Positions 33,652-45,388 are shown, counted from the first letter of the stretch. The stretch is DNA of 64,000 nucleotides from Erythroxylum novogranatense (GCA_029891385.1 CM057228.1:20856309-20920308), one strand, 5' to 3'. The notes: generated by a model not told the origin, from the letters alone. Made by a program: numbers and translations.

Positions 33652-34619
33652 AATTTATGCATTACGCAAAATTGCATAACAAAAACACGAGATCATATTC
33701 GTAATCATAATTCATAAGTTCATAAAACCATGATCACACATTTGTATTTAATCCTATATCAAATCCACAAAGACAATCACAGCATTGAATGCATAATGAT
33801 TTCCATTTCATTTTAGCGTTGTGGATCGGGTGTCGTAATTATCCCATTTCGGGCACATCACACATTACACGTAAATCGCCGGGGTAGGAGAGTCCTCCGA
33901 GTATGCACCATCGTCCACGCCGCACTAGAATAGGAGAGCCTCCGGTATGCACTATTCCTTTTCACAATAGATGAGCTTATATCCGATCGATCATAATATG
34001 CTCCACCACAACTATCGCCATCGATTTCTATTCATGCCTAGCATGCGCTCACAATTCACAATAACATATCTCATACAAATCACTTACTCATAATCACAAA
34101 TCATTCACACAAAGCATATGACACATCGTAGATTGAGAAACCAACTAGGTTACTCACCTCTAAACTTCCGAAGCATCGTCGGAAGTCTCAATGCCAGAGG
34201 ATCGACGCCCACTCGAGCCTCTACAATAATCGTAATATTCAATATCACTAATTATATCAATTTCAATAATCGAAATGCTTATGTCTCAAATGAATGTCAG
34301 ACTATGCACGTTATGACATTTCCACCACAATCCCAATTATCTCAATTCCGACTTTTACTTAAATTCATAGCAATTTCTAATACCATAAGTCAATTGGCTA
34401 AGTTCAGATCCTCCAAAGTCAAATTTGAAGACATAGGAATTATCCTTAAATCGTAATCAAATTCACTATTCAATTGCCATCCGATTGAGAACCACCAATT
34501 CAATTTCCAAAATTTCATTCTCCTAAATTAAAATTGTGAGTCCCTAAATCAAGATCAATTAATCACTCCCCAATCATTAGTAAAATAACCTCAAAATCAT
34601 TTAAAATCAAGCAATTCAC

Positions 34620-34815
34620 CTTCGAAAACAAGCGCCTCGCCCACAGGAGATCGCCGCCGCATGGCGAGACGCCTTTCTTCACGTCATGCGGCATGATCTT
34701 TTCCTCTATGCGCGTGATCCTCATGCGCCGAGGCGCGCTTTCGTCGTCATGATGCGAGGATCATTCGCTGCCACAAGGCAGTAACGCTGGTTTGTTTCGC
34801 CAAGCGTGTTCATCA
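34620..34815. repeat. CG-rich array, TEK3 left LTR
   Basis: Looser relatives of the palindrome (GCCTCGCC, CGCCGCATGGCGAG, CACGTCATGCGGC, CGCCGAGGCGCG) sit at the position of the TEK2 array. Units are less regular and many CpG appear mutated. Confidence 0.5.
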
Positions 34816-35932
34816 CTCGTCGCGCGCAATCCCGCATTCACGCTCAAACCCGTAAATTTCGATTTTTCTGATATAATCCAACCAAATCCATTCTAAACAC
34901 TCCAAAACAATATTCTTCACTTAACACTACTCTTTCCAAATCCTAAATCCACCAAATAACCATTATTCATCAAATACCCAAATCAAAATCCACTTTTGCC
35001 CTAAACCTATATCATCCGAAAGTCTATAATTTCTCAAACAATTTATACTCAAACCCATGCTTAAATGAATCTGTGCAAAACACAAGGGAGTAGAAACTTA
35101 CTTGATTAAAGCCTTTAACCTTCACAAATCACTTCAAAACTCCAACTTCCACCTCAATCACCACCCACGGCAACACCCAAAACCAAGCATATCTTCATCA
35201 TCCTCAACCCCAAACTAGATGCAATGATGTAAGGAAAGAAGAGGGAGTAACTAACAAGGAGGAAATCAAGAAGAAGTAAGTCAAAGGAGAATCCACGATG
35301 AAGGAAGGAGGAAGAATCAACTTTTTCTTCAAGGGAGAAGCAAGTATCGTGGAAGCAAGTTTTCAAAGTCATAGGTTTATATATTAAAGGATTACTAAGG
35401 CTTGTTTGGCAAATTCATTTGCCACAAGTCCAATCTGAACAATCCCGATCCAATTTCTAATTCTAATTTCTCCCGAATTCCAATGGTTCAGACCTTAATT
35501 CCTCAAATCATAATTTAAATTACCTCATATCAATTGTCAATCAAATTCGGAACCAGAATCACAGTTATTCAGTCACTAAGCCATTTTTCCTGGTTCTCCG
35601 GTCCGGACCCGATATTCTAAAAATTTCGAAAAAATTCCTATAAATCCTCAAAATTAGAAAACATCTAATCACATACTCCAATTTTTAATTCTCAATTCCT
35701 AAATTCAATTTAACACTCCAATTCACTAATCAAAGCACAATTAACCTTAATCACAAAGTCTCCAATTTCACAATCAAGTCGGAAATCTATCATACATGCA
35801 TGTACATACATATGCTTGTGCAATTATGAACATTTATCAATGATGTAGAGGCTATAAATGCATATGCAAAATACATATATAAAATACGCATGAGATGTAC
35901 TGTACCCATCCCATCGGTGACGGGATGTTACA

Positions 35933-35947
35933 ATTCTCCCCTCCTAA
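35933..35947 (-). other. TEK3 polypurine tract
   Basis: GTTAGGAGGGGAGAAT on the - strand abuts the 3' LTR start TGTAACATCCCG. Confidence 0.75.
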
Positions 35948-37399
35948 CAAAAATTTTGTCCCGAAATTTTCTTACCTGACTGATCGAACAAGTGAGGATA
36001 ATGCCTCACGTGCTCCTCGCCTCCCAAGTTGCCTCCTCGATGAGTGGTTCTTCCAAAGGACTTTCACCAATGGAATCACCCCGCCCGCAATCGCTTGATT
36101 CATGATCCAATAATCAGCACCGGCCTCAACATAACTCGATCATTAGCTATCTCGATCTCCCGAGCCGGATCATACGAGTCGGTCCGACCAATATCTCCGG
36201 AGCATACTCACATGAAACACGCCCGCAACTAGGACATCTCACTCTAAGAAAGCTAATCAGAGGCCAACGGTCTAATCCTCTCCGTAATCTTATACGAACC
36301 GATATACTGAGGACTCAACTTGCCTTACGGCCAAATCGAGAACCCTCCACGAGACACTCGAGGAACACTGTCGCCACAAAGATACTCCATCTCTCTCCGA
36401 TGCCGATCCACATAACTCTTTTGTCTCGTCCCGAGCAGCTTGATGCGACTCAATCACCGACTTATCTACCGTGTCCGGATCACCGGGACCTCTAACATCC
36501 TCATACCCTCTTCATCCCAAAGAAGAGGGATCTAGACGGTCGTCCATATAATGCCTCATACGGTGCCATACCAATGCTACTCGCATCGATTATTATAAGC
36601 AAACTCTACCAGAGGCAACATCGATGCCACGCACTTAACTCCAATACATGTGCTCTCAACATATCCTCAACAATCAATAGTCCTCTCACTCGCCCATCCG
36701 TCTCGAGGATGAAACGTTATGTCAAGTTCAACCTCGAACCCATAGCCGATCGCAAACTCCTCCGTAACCTCGGTAAACTCGATCCCTATTCGACACTATC
36801 GACATCGGGACCCCATGCAACGACAATCTCCACCACATACTTCGGGCCAATCGACGAGGGTATTACTCTCCTCACCGCAAGAAGTGAGTCGATGAATAAC
36901 CGTCCACTATGACCCAGATAGCATCAAACCGCTCTCGGCGCCCCAGGCAACCCTATAATAAAATCCATCAGAATGCGCCCTATTTCCATTCCGAATGAGG
37001 AACTAATGCAGCTCTCCCAACCGGGCCTAGGTTTCACTTTAACTCGCCGGGCACGCCGACACCGAGAAACGAACTCCGCCACATGCCTCTTCATACCGCC
37101 ACCGTAAATGCAACTTAAGCGGCGATACATCTGGTGACACCAGATGCATGGCATAAGCGTACCAAATGAGCCTCCTCTAAAATCTCACGCCTCAGATCCT
37201 CTACATCAGGAACACACAATCTCTGGCTCATCCACAAAGTACCATCTCTCAGCCCAAACTTAGAAAGCCATCCAGATCTGACCCTGTCAGTCAATCTCAC
37301 CAACACTGGATCCTGATCCTGAACTCTCCTAATCTGCTCATGCAATATTGGCCTCAGCCTCAAAGTCGCAATCAGAGCTCCATCCTGACTCAAATCCAT
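35948..37399 (-). pseudogene. TEK3 integrase
   Basis: This corresponds to TEK2 4499-6033. The zinc-binding part and linker are readable at 37115-37399 (MDLSQDGALIATLRLRPILH, then DGTLWMSQRLCVPDVEDLRR). A piece with RHVAEFVSRC and LMDFIIGLPGAPR at 36924-37154 covers the start of the core. The C-terminal part near 35950-36500 is recognisable only at DNA level because of many 1-3 base losses. Confidence 0.72.
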
Positions 37400-37746
37400 C
37401 TACACATTAAGAGCTCTCAACTGAACCAAGCACGGCAACCTCGAAACCTGAATCTGAGCTGCACTACCATGCGATCTCCTACTCAATACATCACCACCAC
37501 ATTAGCCTTCCCCGGTGGTACTGACAAGGCAAAGTAATCCTTAAGCAACCCAACCATCTCCTCCGCTCGATTCAACTCTCACGACTCAACAAATACCTCA
37601 AGCTTTTATGATCGCGAAGATCCGAACGCCTCCCATACAAATAATGTTCCAGATCTTCAGAGCAAACACAACCGCTAACTCCAAATCGTGCATAGGTAAT
37701 TAATCTCATAGACCTCAACTGCCCTCGACGATATGCAATAACTCTC
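37400..37746 (-). pseudogene. TEK3 RNase H, distal part
   Basis: It is similar at DNA level to TEK2 6034-6367 but with many short gaps. The site where TEK2 carries SOLO1 is continuous here (GCAATAACTCTCC at about 37735-37747). Confidence 0.6.
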
Positions 37747-38187
37747 CTATGTTACACAAGACACATTTAAACCCCGCCGCCAAGCATCACTAAACACCTC
37801 AAAGCCTCCTGCTCCAGATGGCAGGGCTAACACCGATGCCGTGGTCAACCGATGTATTAACTCCTCAAAACTCCTCTGGCACTCATCTATCCATCTGAAG
37901 GCCACGCCCTTCCTCAGAAGTTTTGTCAAAGGGGCTGAGATCACAGAAAACCTCTCAACAAACCTCCGGTAATAACTTGCCAATTCGAGGAAACTCCTCA
38001 ACTCTGAGACGTTCCTCGAAATCTCCCAACTCCTCACTGCCTCAATCTTGTGAGGATCCACTCGGATACCCTCACCAGACACAATGTGGCCTAGAATACC
38101 ACTCATCCACCAAAATTCACACTTAGTGAATTTGGCATATAGTCGCTCGTCCTCATAATCTGCAAAGACTATCCTCGATGTTCGCAT
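37747..38187 (-). CDS. TEK3 RT thumb, connection and proximal RNase H
   Basis: A 146-residue open fragment: [14 protein letters not shown] (RT thumb), [20 protein letters not shown], then FLELASYYRRFVERFSVISA, APLTKLLRKGVAFRWIDECQ and FEVFSDA with the first RNase H Asp. It is the best kept protein piece of TEK3. The catalytic FxDD box is upstream, in broken sequence. Confidence 0.8.
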   Translation of the reverse strand: MRTSRIVFADYEDERLYAKFTKCEFWWMSGILGHIVSGEGIRVDPHKIEAVRSWEISRNVSELRSFLELASYYRRFVERFSVISAPLTKLLRKGVAFRWIDECQRSFEELIHRLTTASVLALPSGAGGFEVFSDAWRRGLNVSCVT

Positions 38188-39018
38188 GCCCTGCTAGACC
38201 TCGAATATACCAAAATATCATCAATGAATACGATAACAAAATGATCCAAGTAGGGCTGAAAACTCTATTCATCAAAGCTACGAATGCCGCCGGCATTAGT
38301 CAACCCGAACGGCATCACTAAGAACTCAAATGCCCATACCGCCTCCCCGAAGCACTTTAGCACATCGGCTCGCGATCCTCAATCGATAGTACTTTGATCT
38401 CAAATCCAACTTGGTAAACACCGAGCTCCTCGCAACTAATCAAATAAATCATCGATCCTAGGTAAGGTACTTATTCTTAATCAGAATCTGATTCAGCTTG
38501 TTTATAAACGATGCAAAGCCTCATAGTCCCGCCCTTTTCTTCACAAACAATACCGAGCTCCCCACTGTAAACACCGGGCCTAATGAATCCCTTTATCCAA
38601 CAACTCCGCACTGAGTTTTGCTCCCTCGCCCACAGTGTCATCCTATACGGAGGTATCGAGATAGAGCGTACCGAACGAGGTCAATCTCAAACTCGCTCCT
38701 CACCCGCAAGAAACCCAGAACTCCTGAAACACATCCGAAACTCTTTAATAACAGAACATCCCGCAAACTCCATCGCACTCGGAATCCACCACATGCGCCA
38801 AGTAGGCCTCACAACCACCTCGCATCAATCTCAGAGCACTCATAAACGAGATCATCCCGCTGGCATCGCCGACTAACACTCGAATACAAATTTCTACCGA
38901 CCAAGAGACTCTAACACGACCTCCTTGGTATAACAATCCATAATAGCCCTATGGGCAAGGAGCCACCCATCCCCAAGATCAAATCAATCTCTCAAGGGCA
39001 ACACAATCAGTCTCGCAC
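38188..39018 (-). pseudogene. TEK3 reverse transcriptase, broken
   Basis: DNA-level match to TEK2 8700-9375 in several frames. The region near 38215-38260 corresponds to the FIDD box, and 38545-38600 to the fingers block. No frame exceeds 80 codons on this strand. Confidence 0.65.
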
Positions 39019-39372
39019 TCAATACCACCAATCAACCCGAATCGAACACCCCTTGCAGACCTCGCCCAAAGCAGTAGTACTACCCAAAGGTGTACTCACC
39101 TGTAACCCACACTGCAACATCTCCCTATCCACTTGCAATCTACATGCCACATGCGGTGCAATAAATGAATGCGTGGACCCTGGATATATCAATGCAAACA
39201 CCTCAATGCCAGAGATCAAAAGCAAACCTGCAACCACATCCGAGAGTCCGGCCTCTCGCTCGGTCATGGCGTAGACTCGCCTCGACCGTGGCCGACCACC
39301 CCGACTCTGACCCCACAAAGGTATCTCCAGCTCTACCCCGGCTCTACCTACTCCCTCAATCCAGTCCACCAT
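39019..39372 (-). CDS. TEK3 protease fragment
   Basis: A 117-residue open piece with LISGIEVFALIYPGSTHSF, the retropepsin active-site region with the catalytic Asp replaced by Tyr (YPG; TEK2 has DPG). The downstream IAPHVACRLQVDREMLQCGL matches TEK2. The Asp loss alone would inactivate it. Confidence 0.7.
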   Translation of the reverse strand: MVDWIEGVGRAGVELEIPLWGQSRGGRPRSRRVYAMTEREAGLSDVVAGLLLISGIEVFALIYPGSTHSFIAPHVACRLQVDREMLQCGLQVSTPLGSTTALGEVCKGCSIRVDWWY

Positions 39373-40433
39373 CGCGACTCACAGACCGCCGTGCATACAA
39401 CCGCCTCCCACTCGGGCGATTGAGGTCCTAAAATCTCGGACAAGGCCGGATCCGATGCTCCATCGAGCCACATCTCGCATAAGCTCCAAGAAACCTCCAA
39501 AGACTCCCCACCATGCCTCCTCTCACACAACTCACACAACGGAGGAAGCCGGTCGAGCTCTACCATCGCCACTACTACTACTCGATCGCCTAAATCGCCT
39601 CTCAACAGAGCTGATCGCTGGGACCTCCCGAAAATATGAACCTACCTCGCATCCGCTAAAGCTCCTACCAGAGTCGCCTCGACTATCACCGATCTTTGCT
39701 CCTAGATCCTCGACCGTCTCAACTTGACTCGCCTCAAGAGTCGCTTAATCTCGACAAAGAAATGCCTCACCCACAAAGATGCCCATATCGCATCGAAGCT
39801 AACTCATACTAATCTCCAGATTCAACCTCCTTGAATCTCCAAGCACCTATCGCCTCAGAGGAAATCAAACAGACGACACGCCGACAACTCATTAAACCTC
39901 GACCTTATAATCGGCCAACGCCACGGACCCTCGTCTCAAATCTAAAACTCCTACATCTTTATCTCCATATAAACCTGGGAGATAGTTATCCCGAAAAGCT
40001 CTAAGAAAATCCGCCAAGTCGTAACATGTGGTTTCGTGGAACTACCCGACAGCCTTCCACCATCGATACGCTGGACCTCAAGCAACGAGACAAAGATAGT
40101 CAAAACGCCATCGGGTCATCACACCATCTGATGAACCCGCCATCCTTCCAACCAACCTCGACCTCAGCAGGTCTATGCCGCCATAGAAACTAAAGCTCCT
40201 TGCTTAAGCAGACGGTCATACCTCCGCCCCGCCTCATGGGAACTATAGGAGGTCGCTCCTCATACAAAGGCACGTAAGACTCCCTACTCGCCCGACTTAT
40301 CCTGGTCACCGAGGATCTACCCGATCACCAAAGACTGATGACGACATAACAAAATCACAATTTCGATCAATTTCTTTCTTTCTCACGTAAATTCAAGCCT
40401 AAGATACTCTATGCCCAAAAGATGCCAAACCAT
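39373..40433 (-). pseudogene. TEK3 gag, broken
   Basis: It corresponds to TEK2 9826-10927. A zinc-knuckle trace is near 39450-39540, and capsid-like strings are scattered over 39750-40140 in different frames. No long frame remains. Confidence 0.55.
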
Positions 40434-40445
40434 GCTCGATATCAT
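40434..40445 (-). other. TEK3 primer-binding site, degenerate
   Basis: GCTCGATATCAT on the + strand sits where TEK2 has GCTCTGATACCA; one base is missing and others differ. The position, next to the LTR edge at 40449, supports it. Confidence 0.55.
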
Positions 40446-40836
40446 TAATGTAGCGCTTCTTATCGTAGAGTATACACCGACGCCTCGTAGGTCGATCGAT
40501 ACATACCCTACGTAAGAGGGTGCACTACGACACGATCAATTCTATAACTCTCATGGCATCACAATAATAAAGCAAGAATACCAATTTCATTAAATTTGAA
40601 ACCAAAAGATATCTTTCATTTCATTTTGAAAACCATAAGTACATACTCATCATGATTACAACCGACATACCCAAAATAAACCATAACAACTCCTAACTAG
40701 GTCATCCCCAAAATATCCCAAAGGATCCCCAATGGCCGACATGGGCCATGCCCTCTCGCCAAGACTCACACAAAGCAGAAAAGTCTCAAAACTGAGCTAG
40801 AGTCGACTATCGCTATCCCGAAAAATAGTTGCAATT

Positions 40837-40890
40837 TTGGGTGAGTTTATAACTCAATGAGTAACCATCATCGATGGTTTACTCAATTCA
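40837..40890 (-). promoter_or_regulatory. Conserved hairpin in TEK3 right LTR
   Basis: Same structure and sequence as 33604-33651. Confidence 0.5.
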
Positions 40891-41867
40891 TGCATTACGC
40901 AAAATTATGCATAACAAAACACATGAGATCATATTCGTAATCATAATTCATAAGTTCATAAAACCATGATCACACATTTGTATTTAATCCTATATCAAAT
41001 CCACAAAGATAATCATGTATTGAATGCATAATGATTTCCATTTCATTTTAGCCAGGACAAGGCCGTAATTATCCCATTTCGGGCACGCCACACATTACAC
41101 GTAAATCGCTTGGAGGTAGGAGAGTCCTCCTGGAATGCACTATCGCCCACGCGCCTAGGAATAGGAGAGCCCTCTGGTATGCACTATTCCTTTTCACAAT
41201 AGATGAGCTTATATCCGATCGATCGTAATATGCCCAATACAACTATCGCCATTAATTTCTATTTATGCCTAGCATGCTCACAATTCACAATAACATATCT
41301 CATACAAATCACTTACTCATAATCACAAATCATTCACACAAAGCATATGACACATCGTAGATCGAGAAACCAACTAGGTTACTCACCTCTAAACTTCCGA
41401 AGCATCGTCGGAAGTCTCAACAAGGCTGAGGATCGACGCCCACTTGAGCCTCTACAATAATCGTAATATTCAATATCACTAATTATATCAATTTCAATAA
41501 TTAGAAATGCTTATGTCTCAAATGAATGTCAGACTACGACGCTATGACATTTCCACCACAATCCCAATTATCTCAATTCCGCACTTTTACTTAAATTCAT
41601 AGCAATTTCTAATACCATAAGTCAATTGGCTAAGTTCAGATCCTCCAAAGTCAAATTTGAAGACATAGGAATTATCCTTAAATCGTAATCAAATTCACTA
41701 TTCAATTGTCATCCGATTTCGAGAACCACCGAATTCAATTTCTGAAATTTCATTCCCCTAAATTAAAATTCGTAGCCCCTAAATCAAGATCAATTAATCA
41801 CTCCCCAATCATTAATAAAATAACCTCAAAATCATTTAAAATCAAGCAATTGACCTTCGGAAAACAA

Positions 41868-42080
41868 GCGTCCTCGCCGCGGCGAGATGTCTTTCTTCAC
41901 GTCGCGGTGCACGATCTTTCTCCTCTACGCGGCGTGATCCTCAGACCGCCGAGGCGCGTGCCTTCGCGTCGTCGGCAAGGCGAGGATCATCTGGTCGCCG
42001 GTGTGTCAAGCACACGCCACAATGCGCAAAGTAACGCTGGTTTGTTCGCCACGCGCGTGTTCATCACCGTCACGCGGCAA
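41868..42080. repeat. CG-rich array, TEK3 right LTR
   Basis: Units CTCGCCGCGGCGAG, CACGTCGCGGTGC, CGCGGCGTG and CGCCGAGGCGCG. It is better kept than in the left LTR, where the matching units show C-to-T changes and small losses. Confidence 0.6.
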
Positions 42081-43099
42081 TCCCGCATTCACGCCCAAAC
42101 CCGTAAATTTCGATTTTTCTGATATAATCCAACCAAATCCATTCTAAACACTCCAAAATAATATTCTTCACTTAACACTACTCATTCCAAATCCTAAATC
42201 CACCAAATAACCATTATTCATCAAATACCCAAATCAAAATCCACTTTTGCCCTAAACCTATATCATCCGAAAGTCTATAATTTCTCAAACAATTTATACT
42301 CAAACCCATGCTTAAATGAATCTGTGCAAAACACAAGGGAGTAGAAACTTACTTGATTAAAGCCTTTAACCTTCACAAATCACTTCAAAACTCCAACTTC
42401 CACCTCAATCACCACCCACGGCAACACCCAAAACCAAGCATATCTTCATCATCCTCAACCCCAAACTAGATGCAATGATGTAAGGAAAGAAGAGGGAGTA
42501 ACTAACAAGGAGGAAATCAAGAAGAAGTAAGTCAAAGGCGAATCCACGATGAAGGAAGGAGGAAGAATCAAGTTTTTCTTCAAGGGAGAAGCAAGTATCA
42601 TGGAAGCAAGTTTTCAAAGGCACAGGTTTATATATTAAAAGATTACTAAGGCTTGTTTGGCAAATTCATTTGCCACAAGTCCAATCCGAACAATCCCGAT
42701 CTAATTTCTAATTCTAATTTCTCCCGAATTCCAATGGTTCAGACCTTAATTCCTCAAATCATAATTTAAATTACCTCATATCAATTGTCAATCAAATTCG
42801 GAACCAGAATCACAATTATTCAGTCACAAAGCCATTTTTCCTGGTTCTCCGGTCCGGACCCGATATTCTAAAAATTTCGAAAAAATTCCTATAAATCCTC
42901 AAAATTAGAAAACATCTAATCACATACTCCAATTTTCAATTCTCAATTCCTAAATTCAATTTAACACTCCAATTCACTAATCAAAGCACAATTAACCTTA
43001 ATCACAAAGTCTCCAATTTCACAATCAAGTTTGAATCAGTAATACATGCATGTACATACATATGCTCAGGTAATTATGAACATTTATCAATGATGTAGA

Positions 43100-43645
43100 T
43101 GTTGGACCCCACCCCCACACTGGCTAATATTTCCCACCAAGCTGTGTTTCATGTTATACCACGGCGGTGTGTTCATGGGTTATACCAAGGCATCCAACTT
43201 AATCAAGATCTGTCCTCTTGGTCAAGTGGTGAGGCCACGACTCAACCTCGACCTCAAGGTTTTATAGCTTCCACATGCTCGCCTCTACCATTTGGCTAAC
43301 CTTTTAATGTTGATTTCACTTTCACACTGGTTATTTCCAGTTTGTGTTTGTGTTTCAGCAACGTCATTCATCTTGTCAGATCTTTTTTCAGCATTTACAC
43401 GATCAACTCGACTAGTTACATGTTGCTTTTCACCATTTGGCTAAGTTAGCCAAATGGTAAGAGGCAGCATGTGGAAGCTTATAAACTCTGAGGTCAAGGG
43501 TTCGAGTCGTGGCCTCACCTCGACCAAAGAGGACAAGATCGATTGTTGATGCCGCAGATAACCCGCAAACACCCGCCGTGGTATAACCCGCAAACACACG
43601 CTGGGTGGGAAATATTAGCCCAGGTGTGGGGGGTGGGGTCCAACA
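43100..43645. mobile_element. FB1: 546-bp foldback element with LTR-like ends
   Basis: It starts TGTTGGACCCCACCCCC and ends GGGGTGGGGTCCAACA with a perfect GTAGA duplication (43095-43099, 43646-43650). The two halves are inverted copies of each other over about 210 bp each, around a unique centre of about 120 bp. The left TEK3 LTR shows the empty site. The right arm holds TAGCCAAATGG and GGTTCGAGTC about 45 bp apart, resembling Pol III A and B boxes. No coding capacity. TG/CA ends and 5-bp duplication suggest integrase-type insertion, but the inverted structure is not that of an LTR. Confidence 0.75.
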
Positions 43646-43738
43646 GTAGAGGCTATAAATGCATATGCAAAATACGTATACAAAATACGCATGAGATGTA
43701 CTGTACCCATCCCATCGGTGACGGGATGTTACACTCCT

Positions 43739-44295
43739 TCTCAAAATAAAGGGAATTACCAAACTCGTTTTCATCAATAGTTTAAGAAAAGGCATCAGAG
43801 AACTCATTATATGCATACTACTAACCAGAAAGGACCCAAGAAAATATGGGTACCAAAGAGTGAAATAGTTTCTCCTGCAGATATCCTTCCTTGGAAAATG
43901 CTACAAGCACCGTTGGTATTTTGACAGTGGCTGCTCGCGACACATGACGGGAAGAATATCTATGTTCCTAGATCTTCAAAGATAAGAAGGAGGATCTAGG
44001 ACTTTGAGACAACCAACAGGTAAGATAATTCAATCGGTAAGATAGGTAAAGATTCCTTTGCATGCACGTAAAATGTACCGCTTGTTGATGGTCCAAGCAC
44101 AATTTGATAAGTGTTAGTCAATCAGGTCATTCGGTTTCATAGTCACGCTCAATCAAAGTCTTTGTGAAGTCGTAAACAAAGATGGATCTATATTCTTTCT
44201 ACCAAGAGAAGAAATAATCTTTATAAAATTGATTTAGAAGATTTTCAAGATCAAAATGTTTAATGTTTTCTATCTTCCAAGAAGAAAGACAATCG
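43739..44295 (+). pseudogene. SIR1 gag end and protease
   Basis: The reading resumes after TEK3 with SQNKGNYQTRFHQ, then KGPKKIWVPKSEIVSPADIL, the gag-pol junction of SIRE elements. WYFDSGCSRHMTG at about 43914-43955 is the protease active site, with catalytic DSG intact at 43923-43931. After about 43990 the frame is lost through several shifts, although DNA similarity continues to the integrase start. Confidence 0.78.
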
Positions 44296-45388
44296 CATAA
44301 AAGCTAGGTCATGTCTCTTTTAAACACATTTCAAAGTTGGCAAAATTTGATTTGGTAAGAGGCTCACCAAAAATGAGTTTTGACAAAGAAATTTTCTGTG
44401 AAAGTTGTTTGAAAGGAAAACAAGTTAAAACATCGTTTTCTTCTAAAAATTTTGTAACATCTTCTAGACCTTTGGAGTTGTTACATATGGATTTATTTAG
44501 TCCAACTAGGACAATAAGTCTTAGCGGAAAGAAATATGGACTTGTTATTGCTGATGACTTTACTAGATTTTGTTGGATATTGTTTCTATCACACAAAGAT
44601 GAATCTTTTAAGTGTTTTAGGACCCTTTTCCAGAAAGTTACAGATTGAAAAAGGAGTATCTATAGCTAGTATCAGGAGTGATCATGGTGGAGAATTCAAG
44701 AATGAAAAGTTTAGGTTATTCTGTGAGGAGAATGGAGTTTCCCACAATTTCTCAGCCCCTAGAACCCCACAACAGAATGGAGTTGTTGAAAGGAAGAACA
44801 GGACGATTCAAGAGATGGCAAGGACTATGCTATGTGAAAAGAATCTTCCTAAGTACTTCTGGGCCGAAACTGTGAATACAACATGTTATATTCGTAATGT
44901 ATCATCTGCTATTGCGACCCTTGTTGAAGAAAACTTCTTATGAGTTATGGAATGGAAGGAGACCTAATATATCTTACTTTCATCCATTCGGGTGCAAGTG
45001 CTCTATTCTGAATACAAAGGAGTTGTTGGATAAGTTTGACTCAAAGACCTATTCAGGAATTTTTCTAGGCTACTCATCATCATCTAAGGCCTTTCGAGTA
45101 TATAACTCTATCTCAAAGACAGTTGAGGAAACCATCCATGTCAAGTTTGATGATCGTTCCCAACCTCACAAGGAAGATGACTTGGAGAGTGAAGATCCTT
45201 CAAAGAACTTAGATGATACAACAGAAACTCCATCATCAGGAACTCAAGTAGATAAGGTTAAGGATATTCCAGAAACTATAAGATTAAAGAGAGATTGGAA
45301 ATATAGGAGTTCTCATCTAGAAGAGCTAATTATCGGACAGACCTCAGAAGGAGTAAGGACAAGGTCCAAATTTCAGACGAGAAGCTAA
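44296..45388 (+). pseudogene. SIR1 integrase
   Basis: The HHCC zinc finger is visible as KLGHVSFKHISKLAKF and FCESCLKGKQ. The core has ELLHMDLFSPTR, GLVIADDFTRFCWILFLSHK (first Asp), SIRSDHGGEFKNEKF (second Asp) and RTPQQNGVVERKNRTIQEMA (Glu). The C-terminal part has YELWNGRRPNISYFHPFGCK and GIFLGYSSSSKAFRVYNS. Frames change near 44640 and 44900-44940. A variable acidic linker follows to 45388. Confidence 0.88.

Larger units (their letters stand above)
33204..35932 (-). repeat. TEK3 3' LTR (left copy)
   Basis: A 2729-bp LTR, TGTAGCGCC...GGGATGTTACA. It lacks the FB1 insert and so preserves the empty site GATGTAGAGGCTATA near 35841. A TATA candidate on the - strand lies at about 35377-35386. 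Confidence 0.86.
33204..43733 (-). mobile_element. TEK3: Tekay-type gypsy in SIR1 gag, heavily degraded
   Basis: LTRs are 33204-35932 and 40449-43733 (the right one enlarged by FB1), with a perfect CTCCT duplication (33199-33203, 43734-43738). The body is - strand with the same order as TEK2 but riddled with small indels, so few frames exceed 100 codons. LTR landmarks (hairpin, GGAGAG boxes, CG-rich array) match TEK2 at lower similarity, so it is a different subfamily. Confidence 0.86.
40449..43733 (-). repeat. TEK3 5' LTR (right copy) carrying FB1
   Basis: A 3285-bp LTR; without FB1 and one GTAGA it is 2734 bp, against 2729 bp for the left copy. It holds the hairpin at 40837-40890 and a CG array at 41868-42080. 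Confidence 0.85.

Noticed and set aside
35154..42623. 72-codon frame repeated at 35154-35372 and 42405-42623
   Set aside because: It lies within the two TEK3 LTRs; same explanation as above.
43430..43560. A tRNA gene in the right arm of FB1
   Set aside because: A- and B-box-like sequences are present but I cannot fold acceptor and anticodon arms; kept only as a SINE-like hint.
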